From Actinomycetota bacterium (lineage in GTDB: Bacteria > Actinomycetota > Actinomycetes > Propionibacteriales > Propionibacteriaceae): a stretch of DNA of 64,000 nucleotides. The notes under the pieces were generated by a model. It did not search any database and had not been told where the DNA came from. It was given only the letters and a program-made list of their open reading frames with translations. Made by a program: the position numbers and the translations under genes. The stretch is taken from NCBI GenBank assembly GCA_020161795.1, contig JAIUOR010000062.1, forward strand, positions 1 through 64,000, read 5' to 3'. Positions 25,136 to 32,762 of the stretch are shown here, in pieces (the stretch's first letter is position 1; every line of letters begins with the position of its first letter).

Positions 25136-26268
25136 GCGAACCTCCTGCTCAGGACGTCCTCGACGGCCGAGACCAGATAGGCCTGCTCGTCGGCGAGAAC
25201 CGAGAACGGGTTGACGAAAATCTCGGACGCCGACGGACGATCCAGCCCGATCTCGACCGGTACGGCGAGTTGCCGGAAGTCGTCGGCCAGGTCGGCCGCG
25301 CTCAGCCCGGCGTGGTTCCACCTGATGTACAACCGCGGGCAGTCCTGACCCATCCGTCCGCGCCGGACCCGGTAGGTGGTCAGGCCCTCGGGGACGGCCT
25401 GTTCGACCGCGTCGAGGAGCGCCTCCCACCCAGCCCACGACTGCGCCGCGCCGGTAGCCAGGGCCTCGTCGATCGCGGTCACCAGGCCGATGATCATCTC
25501 CTTGCTCACCTTCGCCGCCCGGCCGACGTACTGGTGGGGGAAGGCCACGAGCCGACAGGCGGTGACCAGTTCCGCCTCGCCGACGACCAGTCCGCTGCCC
25601 TGCGGACCGCGCAGACCCTTGCCGCCGCTGAAGACGACCAGGTCGGCACCGCGATCGTGGTAGGCGCGGAGGTTGCCGAAGGGCGGCACCTGCGCCGCGG
25701 CATCCACGATCAGGGGCACGCCGGCCCGCCGGGCCGCGTCGGCCATGTCCTCCAGGCTGGGGGCGTTGCGTTCGAACTCGTCGCCGGCCAGCCAGATGAA
25801 CGCCGCCGTCCTCTCGTCCACCTCACCGGCCAGATCCCACGACGGCGGCGCGTCCGACTTCCCGATGTCGCGAATCCGCCCGCCGGTCAGCTCGATCGCG
25901 GCGTCATAGCCGGTGCGCTGGGACTTCAGCATCAGGAACTCGTGCGCAGCGGGCAGCCGGGTGGGCAGGTTCGCCGCCAGCGCCGCGTCGCCATGGGTCA
26001 TGCAGGCTGCGGCGCAGGCCGTGAGGCCCGCTGCCGCGCCGGCGACCGGGAGCGCCGCCGGAACCCCGATGGCCTCCGCCAGGTACGAACCAGCGGCGCC
26101 GATCAGCTCGGTGAGCGAGACATGGTGGCCGCTCGCCTCGGTGACGGCGGCGGCGACGCCCGGGCTCCAGCGACCTCCGCCGAGCGCGGTGTAGGTATCC
26201 GCGGCGTTGACCACGCGCCGCACGCCGAGCCGGGCATAGCACTCTGCGGTCACAACCGATTCAGACAA
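25132..26268 (-). CDS. SelA/DgaE-like PLP-dependent enzyme (D-glucosaminate ammonia-lyase family)
   Basis: A 378-residue fold-type-I PLP enzyme. The Schiff-base lysine is K217 in 'DLVVFSGGKGLRGPQGSG', the motif shared by selenocysteine synthase-like and D-glucosaminate-6-phosphate ammonia-lyase (DgaE) proteins. An upstream 'PLIVDAAAQVPP' provides the Asp that contacts the PLP nitrogen. The predicted reaction is loss of ammonia from a 2-amino sugar acid to give a 2-keto-3-deoxy acid. The start is probably TTG at 26268, since GGAAAGG lies 8 nt before it and the position overlaps the enolase stop by 8 bp; GTG 26253 is the alternative. Next to amidohydrolase and ridA genes, it fits a deacylation-deamination sequence. 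Confidence 0.82.
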   Translation of the reverse strand: MSESVVTAECYARLGVRRVVNAADTYTALGGGRWSPGVAAAVTEASGHHVSLTELIGAAGSYLAEAIGVPAALPVAGAAAGLTACAAACMTHGDAALAANLPTRLPAAHEFLMLKSQRTGYDAAIELTGGRIRDIGKSDAPPSWDLAGEVDERTAAFIWLAGDEFERNAPSLEDMADAARRAGVPLIVDAAAQVPPFGNLRAYHDRGADLVVFSGGKGLRGPQGSGLVVGEAELVTACRLVAFPHQYVGRAAKVSKEMIIGLVTAIDEALATGAAQSWAGWEALLDAVEQAVPEGLTTYRVRRGRMGQDCPRLYIRWNHAGLSAADLADDFRQLAVPVEIGLDRPSASEIFVNPFSVLADEQAYLVSAVEDVLSRRFA

Positions 26269-27379
26269 CGCGCAGCCTTTCCACCGCATCCAGGTCGACA
26301 TCGACTCCGATGCCGGGGCCGAGCGGAACGGCCATCTCGCCGTTCTCCGTGCTCAATCGTGTCACCAGCACATCGTCGAGATGCATGGCGTAGGTCGAAT
26401 CCGAGGCCAGCGAGAGCCCCGGCGTAGCCGCTGCGACCTGCAGCATCATGGCGGCCTTCACCCCCAGGTCCCACCCGCAGTGGTGCGCCACGGGGATGCC
26501 GAACTGCCTGCCGAGAGCGCCCAGTTCGACCAGGCCGCGCACGCCCATCGCGCCCTCGATGTCCACCACCGCAGCGTCGATGGCGCCGTGTTCGATGGCC
26601 CTGGCCATGCCGCCGGGCATGTAGGCGTCCTCGTTGATGGCGATCGGGACGGTCGTCCGATCCCGGAGGGTGCGACAGCCGACGAAGTCGCCCACCGGCA
26701 GGGGCTGCTCCACGTACTCGATCGGGTAGCCCTCCAGGGCGGGCAGCATTCTGAGCGCCGTCACCCGGTCGAGCGCCTGGTTGGCGTCCAGGCGCAGCTT
26801 CAGCCCGCCGCCGGTGGCCTCGGTGATCGCGCGCACGCGCTCGAGATCGCCGGCCAGGTCGATGCCGATCTTGGTCTTCAGGACGGTCCAGCCGGCGGCG
26901 AACGCGCGGGTGGCGATCGTCACCGCGGTGGGGACGTCGGTGAGGCCCATGCAGAACGCCACCGGTACCCGCTCCCGGATCCGTCCGCCGAGCAGGGTCG
27001 ACACCGGCACCCCGAGCGACCGGCCGAGAATGTCCCACAGCGCCATCTCGACGGCGCAGGCCAGGGCCCGTCTTCCCAGTTGCGGCCAGTAGGGCGCATC
27101 CAGCGCATCGATCACGCGGATGATGTCGCCCGCCTCCAGCCCGACGATGGTGGGCGCGATCCACTCGTCCACCAGTGCGCGATCCACGGCGAGCGGGAAT
27201 CCGGTGTTGATCTCTCCCCAGCCGTCGACGCCGTCGTCGGTGGACACCCGTATCAGCAGGCTCTGGGCGTGGCTGACCCCGGCCTTGTCCTGGCTGCCCG
27301 CGTAGGGAGCGATCCCCCCGTCCTCGATCAGCCGGACGCCGGTTCGGACGTGGTGGCCGGTGACGCTCGTGATTCTCAC
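26261..27379 (-). CDS. Enolase-superfamily enzyme (mandelate racemase / muconate lactonizing type)
   Basis: A 372-residue enzyme with the MR/MLE layout: N-terminal capping domain, then a barrel. The K-x-K acid/base motif is K168-T-K170. Metal ligands are D198 (in LRLDANQ), E224 (in YVEQPL) and E250 (in INEDAY), and a His pair occurs in 'PVAHHCGWDLG'. Members abstract a proton next to a carboxylate and act as sugar-acid dehydratases, racemases/epimerases or cycloisomerases. Here a dehydratase or epimerase on the imported acid is likely. GTG 27379 is used, with GAGGAG just upstream; longer frames lie in the SDR gene. It is separated by 8 bp from the SDR gene. Confidence 0.9.
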   Translation of the reverse strand: MRITSVTGHHVRTGVRLIEDGGIAPYAGSQDKAGVSHAQSLLIRVSTDDGVDGWGEINTGFPLAVDRALVDEWIAPTIVGLEAGDIIRVIDALDAPYWPQLGRRALACAVEMALWDILGRSLGVPVSTLLGGRIRERVPVAFCMGLTDVPTAVTIATRAFAAGWTVLKTKIGIDLAGDLERVRAITEATGGGLKLRLDANQALDRVTALRMLPALEGYPIEYVEQPLPVGDFVGCRTLRDRTTVPIAINEDAYMPGGMARAIEHGAIDAAVVDIEGAMGVRGLVELGALGRQFGIPVAHHCGWDLGVKAAMMLQVAAATPGLSLASDSTYAMHLDDVLVTRLSTENGEMAVPLGPGIGVDVDLDAVERLRVV

Positions 27380-27387
27380 CTTGCTCC

Positions 27388-28149
27388 TCAGTGGTTCGGT
27401 CGGTAGGAGGCTCGGGCGGTCAACCCGCCGTCGGCCTGGATGGTGGCTCCGGTCACGTAGCTGGAGGCCGGGCTGAGCAGCCACCAGACGATCTCGGCGA
27501 TCTCCGCCGGCTCGGCGGGGCGGCCGAGCGGGATCATGGCGCGGATGGAACTCTCCTCACCAGAGCGCGTCTCGTCGTCCAGTGGGTCCAGCCAGTCGCT
27601 CCACAGCCGGGTGCGGACGAATCCCGGGGCGACCGTGTTGGCCCGGACGCCGTACGGGGCCGCGTCGAGGGCCATCGCCCGGGTCATGCCCTCGACTCCG
27701 GACTTCGACGCCGAGTACGCGGCGAGCCCGGCCAGCGCCGCCCGGCCGTGGATCGACGAGACGTTGACGATCGCGCCGCCCGGCTTCCGCAGCCTCGGCC
27801 ACGCCGCCGCGGACACCACGAGCGGGGCGCGCAGGTTGACGCTGTGGAGTCGTTCCCACACCTCGAGCCCGGTCTCGAAGAAGGGCGCGCTCGCGCCGAT
27901 CCCGGCGTTGTTCACGATGCCGGCCAGATCGGCGTCGGCCGTCACCTCCCGCACCGCCGCGGCGGTGGCATCGGGATCGGCCAGATCGACCACCACGGGT
28001 ACGACGCCGTCGGCCCCTTCGTGGCGAGCCGGCAACTGCGGGTCGCTGTCCAGCGCCAGAACGGTGGTCCCGTGCTCCAGCGCGAGGCGGAGCACCGCCT
28101 CCCCGATGCCCGATGCGGCACCGGTGACCAGAATCGATGGTCGAGTCAT
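27388..28149 (-). CDS. Short-chain dehydrogenase/reductase (classical SDR)
   Basis: A 253-residue NAD(P)-dependent oxidoreductase. The cofactor motif TGAASGIG lies at about residues 9-16, NNAG in 'IVNNAGIGA', the catalytic Ser in 'VNVSSIHGRA', and the Y-x3-K pair in 'AAYSASKSGVEGMTRA'. The end 'SSYVTGATIQADGGL' is typical. The acidic residue after strand 2 ('LALDSDPQ') indicates NAD preference. It could oxidise a hydroxyl of the imported sugar or reduce a keto intermediate. The start overlaps the permease stop (ATGA), placing it directly after the transporter genes in the operon. Confidence 0.92.
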   Translation of the reverse strand: MTRPSILVTGAASGIGEAVLRLALEHGTTVLALDSDPQLPARHEGADGVVPVVVDLADPDATAAAVREVTADADLAGIVNNAGIGASAPFFETGLEVWERLHSVNLRAPLVVSAAAWPRLRKPGGAIVNVSSIHGRAALAGLAAYSASKSGVEGMTRAMALDAAPYGVRANTVAPGFVRTRLWSDWLDPLDDETRSGEESSIRAMIPLGRPAEPAEIAEIVWWLLSPASSYVTGATIQADGGLTARASYRPNH

Positions 28150-28994
28150 CCCTTCACCGCTCCTGACGCCAGGCCTTCGACAAAGAACCGCTGCACAATC
28201 ATGAATGCCACAACCATGGGCAGCGAGACAATGGTCGCAGCGGCCATGGTCGCGCCCCAGTCGGTGGAGAACTGGCCGGCGAAGTCGGTGAGCGCCACCG
28301 GCGCCGTCTTCGAGTTCGCCGACCGGCTGATCACCGAGGCGAAGATGAACTCGTTCCACGACTGGAGGAAGGCGAAGATCCCGACCGCCACCAGGCTCGG
28401 CGCCACGACCGGGAGCACGACGTTCCACACCGCGCGAGGCCGTCCACAGCCGTCGACCATCGCCGCTTCCTCCAGCTCGATCGGGGCTCCGGAGAAGGCC
28501 GTCGTGAGCATCCAGGTCACCAACGGCACCACCACGGTGAGGTGGGCCAACGCCACGCCGGGGATGGTGTCGATCAGCCCCAGCCGGGCGACCACCTGGA
28601 ACACCGGCAGCATCAGGACGGTGATGGGCAGCAATTGGCCCAGCAGCAGCGCTACCGAGAGCCCGGACGCACCCCGGAAGCGCAGCCGCGCGATCGCGTA
28701 CCCGGTGCCGCTGCCGATCAGGAGCGTCACGACGGCGACCAGCGCGGCGACAGCGGCCGACGTCGCGATCGCCCGCGGCATCGCGGAGTCGGTCAGCACG
28801 CCGATGTAGTGATCCAGCGTCGGACTGGACGGCAGGAACTCCGGCGGGATCCGGAAGATCTGGTCGGCTGGCTTGAACGAGGTGGTCACCATGACCACCA
28901 GCGGGAGGAAGCCGAACGCTCCCAGGAGCAGCAGGACCACCCACGCGATGACGACCGGCAGGGCCCGGCGGGCCTTCCCCTGTACACGCGTCAT
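28146..28994 (-). CDS. Carbohydrate ABC transporter permease (MalG type)
   Basis: A 282-residue CUT1 permease with six predicted membrane helices, the first being VVIAWVVLLLLGAFGFLPLVV. The cytoplasmic EAA loop reads 'IELEEAAMVDGCGRPRAVWNVVLPVVAPS', which docks to the shared ATPase, and the protein ends 'GLASGAVKG'. It overlaps by 4 bp with both the MalF-type permease and the SDR gene. No nucleotide-binding subunit is encoded anywhere in this cluster, so it must use an MsiK-like general ATPase. Confidence 0.92.
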   Translation of the reverse strand: MTRVQGKARRALPVVIAWVVLLLLGAFGFLPLVVMVTTSFKPADQIFRIPPEFLPSSPTLDHYIGVLTDSAMPRAIATSAAVAALVAVVTLLIGSGTGYAIARLRFRGASGLSVALLLGQLLPITVLMLPVFQVVARLGLIDTIPGVALAHLTVVVPLVTWMLTTAFSGAPIELEEAAMVDGCGRPRAVWNVVLPVVAPSLVAVGIFAFLQSWNEFIFASVISRSANSKTAPVALTDFAGQFSTDWGATMAAATIVSLPMVVAFMIVQRFFVEGLASGAVKG

Positions 28995-29905
28995 GCGTCG
29001 GCCCGCCTGGCTCGGCTGACGTAGAGGGCCGCCACTGCCATCGACAGCACGAGCTGGACGCCGGCGAGCGCCTCGAGGGCGGCTCGTTCGCCGGTCTGGA
29101 AGTACTGGTACAGCTGCACGGGAAGGATGTTGGTGGCGCCGGCCGGGCCGCCCTTGGTCATGATCCAGACCGGGAGGAACGAGTTGAGCGTCCACACCGT
29201 GACGATCAGCACCACGATGAAGACCACGTCGCGAATCCCCGGCAGGGTGATGTTCAGCATCGTCCGGATCGCGCCGGCGCCGTCCACCCGGGCGGCCTCG
29301 TAGCGCTCGGAGGGAATCGCCTGGAGGCCGGACGAGATCATCAGCATGACGAACGAGAACCGCCCCCAGACGTCGACCATGGCCACCGCGAAGAGCGCGA
29401 TGTCGGTATTCGTCAGCCACGAGACCGGCTCGTCGATGATGCCGAGGTTCTGCAGCAGCAGGTTGAGGATTCCGTAGTCACGGCTGTAGAACCACTTCCA
29501 GGCCGTGGCCGCGGCGACGGTCGGCGTGACCCAGGGGATGAGCAGCAGCGCGCGCCACATTCCCGAGAATCGCCGGCCGACCCGTTGCAGCGCGAGCGCG
29601 CCGGCGAACCCGAGGATCATCGACCCGAAGACGCCCACCAGCACCCACACCGTGGTGTTCCACAGGGTCTGCCGGAACAGCGGGGCCTGGCTGAGTTCGG
29701 CGAGCTTGGACAGGCCGGTCGGCGACACCGCTCCGACCAGGACGATGATCGTCGGCACGGCTGCCAGGCCGATCATCGTGAGCACGGCGGGGAAGGAGAG
29801 CAGCCAGCCCTGCAGATCACGCTTGGACAGCAGTGCCGGCCGCTTCTGCCGCGCCTGTGGCGGGGCGGCTGAGCCACCCCGCCACTGTGATTGCACGGCG
29901 CTCAA
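28991..29905 (-). CDS. Carbohydrate ABC transporter permease (MalF type)
   Basis: A 304-residue CUT1 permease with about six membrane helices after a charged 30-residue N-terminus. The EAA loop is 'IPSERYEAARVDGAGAIRTMLNITLPG', and 'PWVTPTVAAATAWKWFYSRDYGILN' is typical of the MalF class. The start is uncertain: TTG 29905 comes 1 nt after the binding-protein stop, while GTG 29896 is also in frame; neither has a strong ribosome-binding site, which suggests coupling to the upstream gene. Confidence 0.9.
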   Translation of the reverse strand: MSAVQSQWRGGSAAPPQARQKRPALLSKRDLQGWLLSFPAVLTMIGLAAVPTIIVLVGAVSPTGLSKLAELSQAPLFRQTLWNTTVWVLVGVFGSMILGFAGALALQRVGRRFSGMWRALLLIPWVTPTVAAATAWKWFYSRDYGILNLLLQNLGIIDEPVSWLTNTDIALFAVAMVDVWGRFSFVMLMISSGLQAIPSERYEAARVDGAGAIRTMLNITLPGIRDVVFIVVLIVTVWTLNSFLPVWIMTKGGPAGATNILPVQLYQYFQTGERAALEALAGVQLVLSMAVAALYVSRARRADA

Positions 29906-29906
29906 A

Positions 29907-31145
29907 CTACTTGCCGAGAGCCGTCTCGGCGTGGCTGACGATCGTCGCGTTGGCGTCAGCCGGCGTCGAGTCTCCGAGCGCCACGGACTGCGCGGCGGCG
30001 AAGATGGTCGGAATCATCTCCTCGTATCCGGCGAAGGACGGCACCGGGAAGGCGTAGTCGGTCTGCTGCTCGAGGAACGGCTGGAGCAGCGGATCGCTGA
30101 ACTTCTCGTTGCTGGCCGCCGAGATGCGCGCCGGGAAGGTGTCGGTCATCCGCGACTGGTTGTCCGGCGTGGAGAGGTACGACACGAACTGCTGGAGTTC
30201 GGGCGCCTCGGTCGCGCCGGCGGGCACCATCAGAGCGAAGCCGTCCGCCGACACCATCGCAGGGCCATCAGGCCCCGGCCACATGGCGGTTCCGACGTTG
30301 ATGCCGCCCTCCTTGATCGGCGCGATGGCGTAGGCGCCCTCGAAGTAGAACGCGATCTGCCCGTTGATCAGCAGGTTCTGGAGCTGGGTGTTGTCCGCCT
30401 CCAGCGAGGACGGCGTCACATAGCCCTCCTTGAACCCCTGCTCGATCAGTTCCAGCGAGGCCTGCGAGGCTTCCGCATTGAGGGTTCCGCCGCGCTCCAG
30501 CGTGCCGCCCATGGTGTAGTAGCCGTTCAGCCACCGGACCTGGGTGTTGCGGTCGTTGCCCAGCGGCCAGCCGTAGGCGTAGACGCCGGTCTTGTCGTGG
30601 ATCGTCTTGGACACGGCCTGGAGTTCGCTCCAGGTCTTCGGAACCTCGACGCCGGCCTTCTCGAAGAGATCCTTGTTGTAGACCATCGACCCGGCATCCC
30701 AGCGGAAGGGGACGCCGTACACGGTGCCGTCGACCGACACCGCGTCGACCGCGGACTTGGTGAAGTCGTCCATGGCCATGTCGCCGGTGTACCAGCTCGA
30801 CACATCCCGGAGCTGATCCTGCTCGGCGTAGAGCGGAACCCGCGAGATCAGTTCGGTGATGACGTCCGGGGTATCACCGGAATCCAACGCGACCTTGATC
30901 TGGTTCGCCATCGAATCCCAGGTCGTGATGACCAGCTTGACGGTGACGTTCGGATGGTCGTCGGTGAACTCCTTGACCATCTCGTTCGCTTCGGCCTCAT
31001 CCCAGTTGGGCGCCCACCATTCGATCTCGACCTGACCACCTGCCGAGGGGCTACCTGTCGTCTGAGGGTTCTCCCCTGCAGCGCAGGCCGTCAGGCCCAG
31101 TGCCGCGACCAGCGAGAACGCCACAAGTGCACGTTGTCTGTTCAT
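29907..31145 (-). CDS. Extracellular sugar-binding lipoprotein (family 1 solute-binding protein)
   Basis: A 412-residue lipoprotein. The signal peptide ends in a lipobox LTAC with Cys21, followed by a short Gly/Ser/Pro linker. The mature domain starts 'VEIEWWAPNWDEAEANEMVKEF' and contains 'DVITELISRVPLYAEQDQLRDVSSW', 'VDGTVYGVPFRWDAGSMVYNKDLFEKAGVE' and 'PFLEQQTDYAFPVPSF' (pieces), typical of CUT1 receptors. It is the first gene of the minus-strand catabolic operon, and its upstream region holds two palindromes that are probable IclR sites. It defines the substrate of the cluster, but specificity cannot be read from sequence. Confidence 0.9.
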   Translation of the reverse strand: MNRQRALVAFSLVAALGLTACAAGENPQTTGSPSAGGQVEIEWWAPNWDEAEANEMVKEFTDDHPNVTVKLVITTWDSMANQIKVALDSGDTPDVITELISRVPLYAEQDQLRDVSSWYTGDMAMDDFTKSAVDAVSVDGTVYGVPFRWDAGSMVYNKDLFEKAGVEVPKTWSELQAVSKTIHDKTGVYAYGWPLGNDRNTQVRWLNGYYTMGGTLERGGTLNAEASQASLELIEQGFKEGYVTPSSLEADNTQLQNLLINGQIAFYFEGAYAIAPIKEGGINVGTAMWPGPDGPAMVSADGFALMVPAGATEAPELQQFVSYLSTPDNQSRMTDTFPARISAASNEKFSDPLLQPFLEQQTDYAFPVPSFAGYEEMIPTIFAAAQSVALGDSTPADANATIVSHAETALGK

Positions 31146-31176
31146 TGATCCCCTATCTCCCTCTTGCGTTCGCTTC

Positions 31177-31193
31177 GTTGCGTACCACGCAAC
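31177..31193. promoter_or_regulatory. IclR-type operator 1, GTTGCGTACCACGCAAC
   Basis: A perfect 7-bp inverted repeat (GTTGCGT/ACGCAAC) with a 3-bp spacer lies 32 bp upstream of the binding-protein start. Size and form suit an IclR dimer. A second, related site lies 119 bp further upstream and a TTGCGT half-site occurs upstream of the RraA gene. Confidence 0.7.
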
Positions 31194-31295
31194 TCGTCTC
31201 AGACGGCTGCCTTAGTAGAAATCTCGCTAGCCGTAGCAGTCTAGGTCAAGGTTTTCCAGGCGTCATTGCACCCCTCGCACACACTTCTTGAGTGT

Positions 31296-31312
31296 GTTGC
31301 GTATAGCGCAAT
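31296..31312. promoter_or_regulatory. IclR-type operator 2, GTTGCGTATAGCGCAAT
   Basis: This copy of the same motif has arms (A/G)TTGCG/CGCAAT and the same 17-bp length. It ends at the stop codon of the VOC gene, far upstream of the operon start, so DNA looping or control of another promoter is possible. A small hairpin CACACT/AGTGTG (31279-31296) adjoins it. Confidence 0.6.
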
Positions 31313-31824
31313 CAGTCCTGCTGCAGGGAGGCGGCCCACTCCGCGACACGGCGGGCGCTCTCCGCCTCGGAGAGATCCTCGACGCGGGAGAGAATCGACC
31401 AGCGCACTCCGTAGGGGTCGCGAATGGAGGCGAAGCGGTCTCCGGAGACGAAGTTGCCGGGGGCTTCCCGAATGGTCGCGCCGGCCTCCACGGCAGCCAC
31501 GACGATCGCGTCCACGTCGGCGCAGTACAGGCCCATCGAGTAGCAGTCGTCCTCACCGACGGGTGGCGGGACGAGGCCGTACTCGGCGGTGGGCTCGCCC
31601 AGCTGCAGCCGGCCATTGCCGAAGTCGAGGTCGGCGTGCACCACCAGCCCGCCCAACTCGGTGACATCGACCACGCGGGCTCCGAACACAGACCGATAGA
31701 ACTCGATCGCGCCGGCGGCGTCCGCGATGGCGAGGAAAGGGGTGAGGCTGGTCGAGCCATGCGGAAGGCCGTTGGCCGTGTGCTGCCCAGAGACTCCGAG
31801 CCGGGGTTCATTCTGTTCGTTCAT
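31312..31824 (-). CDS. VOC-superfamily (glyoxalase/PhnB-like) protein
   Basis: A 170-residue protein with one vicinal-oxygen-chelate module. It reads 'LTPFLAIADAAGAIEFYRSVFGARVVDVTELGGLVVHADLDFGNGRLQLGEP' (parts) and ends 'FASIRDPYGVRWSILSR', with the C-terminal E/D-x-x-W-x-I pattern of PhnB-like proteins. A divalent metal site is plausible (His in VVHADL). The function is undefined: a lyase, dioxygenase or binding protein. A TAGCGT box lies exactly 7 nt before the ATG, the leaderless pattern. It is divergent from an AraC-type gene 69 bp away, which may regulate it. Confidence 0.85.
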   Translation of the reverse strand: MNEQNEPRLGVSGQHTANGLPHGSTSLTPFLAIADAAGAIEFYRSVFGARVVDVTELGGLVVHADLDFGNGRLQLGEPTAEYGLVPPPVGEDDCYSMGLYCADVDAIVVAAVEAGATIREAPGNFVSGDRFASIRDPYGVRWSILSRVEDLSEAESARRVAEWAASLQQD

Positions 31825-31893
31825 GATGGGGACGCTAGGCGCCCACCACCGGCGCCGGCTTGTAGATTCGCGACGATCCGGGAGGAGGTGCCC

Positions 31894-32676
31894 ATGGCCG
31901 AGGACGGACGCGGCATCCTCTACCCGACCCGGCTGCCCTCCTTCCACCGCGAGCCCGTGCCGGCGGAGCTGGACGGCCTGGTCCGGTGGTTCTGGATCCC
32001 ACGATGGAACCTCGCTCCCGGGCGCAGTTCCCGGCAGGAGTTGCTGCCGTTCCCGGCGTCCAACCTGGTCGTCCAGCCCGAGGGTGTGACCCTGGGCGGC
32101 CCGACCACCGGCGCCTCCCATCGCGACCTGCGCGGTAGCGGCTGGGCGGTCGGGGCACTGCTGCGTCCTGCGGGGCTGGCCTCGCTGTGCGACGAGCCGC
32201 GGCGCATCCGCAATGCCGAGGCACCCTTCGATGCGCCGGATCTCCACCGCGAGGTGGTCCTGGCGATGACCGAGGACGCGGCGGCCGGACGAGCCCGCGC
32301 GGTAGCCGCCTACTGCCGCTGGGCGGTCGAGCACCTGGCACCGGCCGACGCGAACGGCAGGCTGGCCAACGCGATGGAGGAGCTGATCGCCACCGACCCG
32401 AGCATCGTCCGCGTCGAACAGGTCGCCCAGCGACTCGGGCTCTCGATGCGCAGCGTCCAGCGGCTGGCGCGGCGCTACGTGGGGCTGACGCCACTGACGA
32501 TGATCCGGCGCTACCGCCTCCAGGAGGCCGCCCAACGGCTACGGGATGATCCCTCGGTGACCATCGCCCAGGTGGCAGCCGACCTCGGCTACGCCGATCA
32601 CGCCCACCTCACCACCGACTTCCGAACCGTCCTCGGCCTCACTCCGAACCGGTACCGTCACACGCCCACACCCTGA
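31894..32676 (+). CDS. AraC-family transcriptional regulator
   Basis: A 260-residue regulator with a DUF6597-like N-terminal domain ('FPASNLVVQPEG...GPTTGASHRDLRGSGWAVGALLRPAG') and a C-terminal double-HTH. The latter is 'RVEQVAQRLGLSMRSVQRLARRYVGLTPLTMIRRYRLQEAAQRL' (parts) then 'IAQVAADLGYADHAHLTTDFRTVLGLTPNRYR'. The N-terminal type usually senses small molecules not tied to sugars. GGGAGGAGG lies 5 nt before the ATG and a TAGATT -10 box at 31863. Control of the divergent VOC gene is inferred. A fragment of a related gene survives at 18549. Confidence 0.9.
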   Translation: MAEDGRGILYPTRLPSFHREPVPAELDGLVRWFWIPRWNLAPGRSSRQELLPFPASNLVVQPEGVTLGGPTTGASHRDLRGSGWAVGALLRPAGLASLCDEPRRIRNAEAPFDAPDLHREVVLAMTEDAAAGRARAVAAYCRWAVEHLAPADANGRLANAMEELIATDPSIVRVEQVAQRLGLSMRSVQRLARRYVGLTPLTMIRRYRLQEAAQRLRDDPSVTIAQVAADLGYADHAHLTTDFRTVLGLTPNRYRHTPTP

Positions 32677-32711
32677 GCTCGCGGAGTGCCCGGCTCTGGG
32701 GAAGAGTCCCC

Positions 32712-32739
32712 TTGACATATATATTTTGGACTATAAACT
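32712..32739 (+). promoter_or_regulatory. Promoter of the ROK-SBP-permease-GH1 locus
   Basis: TTGACA at 32712-32717 and TAAACT at 32734-32739, 16 bp apart, form the best vegetative promoter in the window, with the GTG start 24 nt downstream. The 40-bp AT-rich block between 32714 and 32754 contrasts sharply with the surroundings and is a likely autoregulatory site of the ROK protein. Confidence 0.65.
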
Positions 32740-32762
32740 AATGTCAGAATTAAGGAGCTGAG

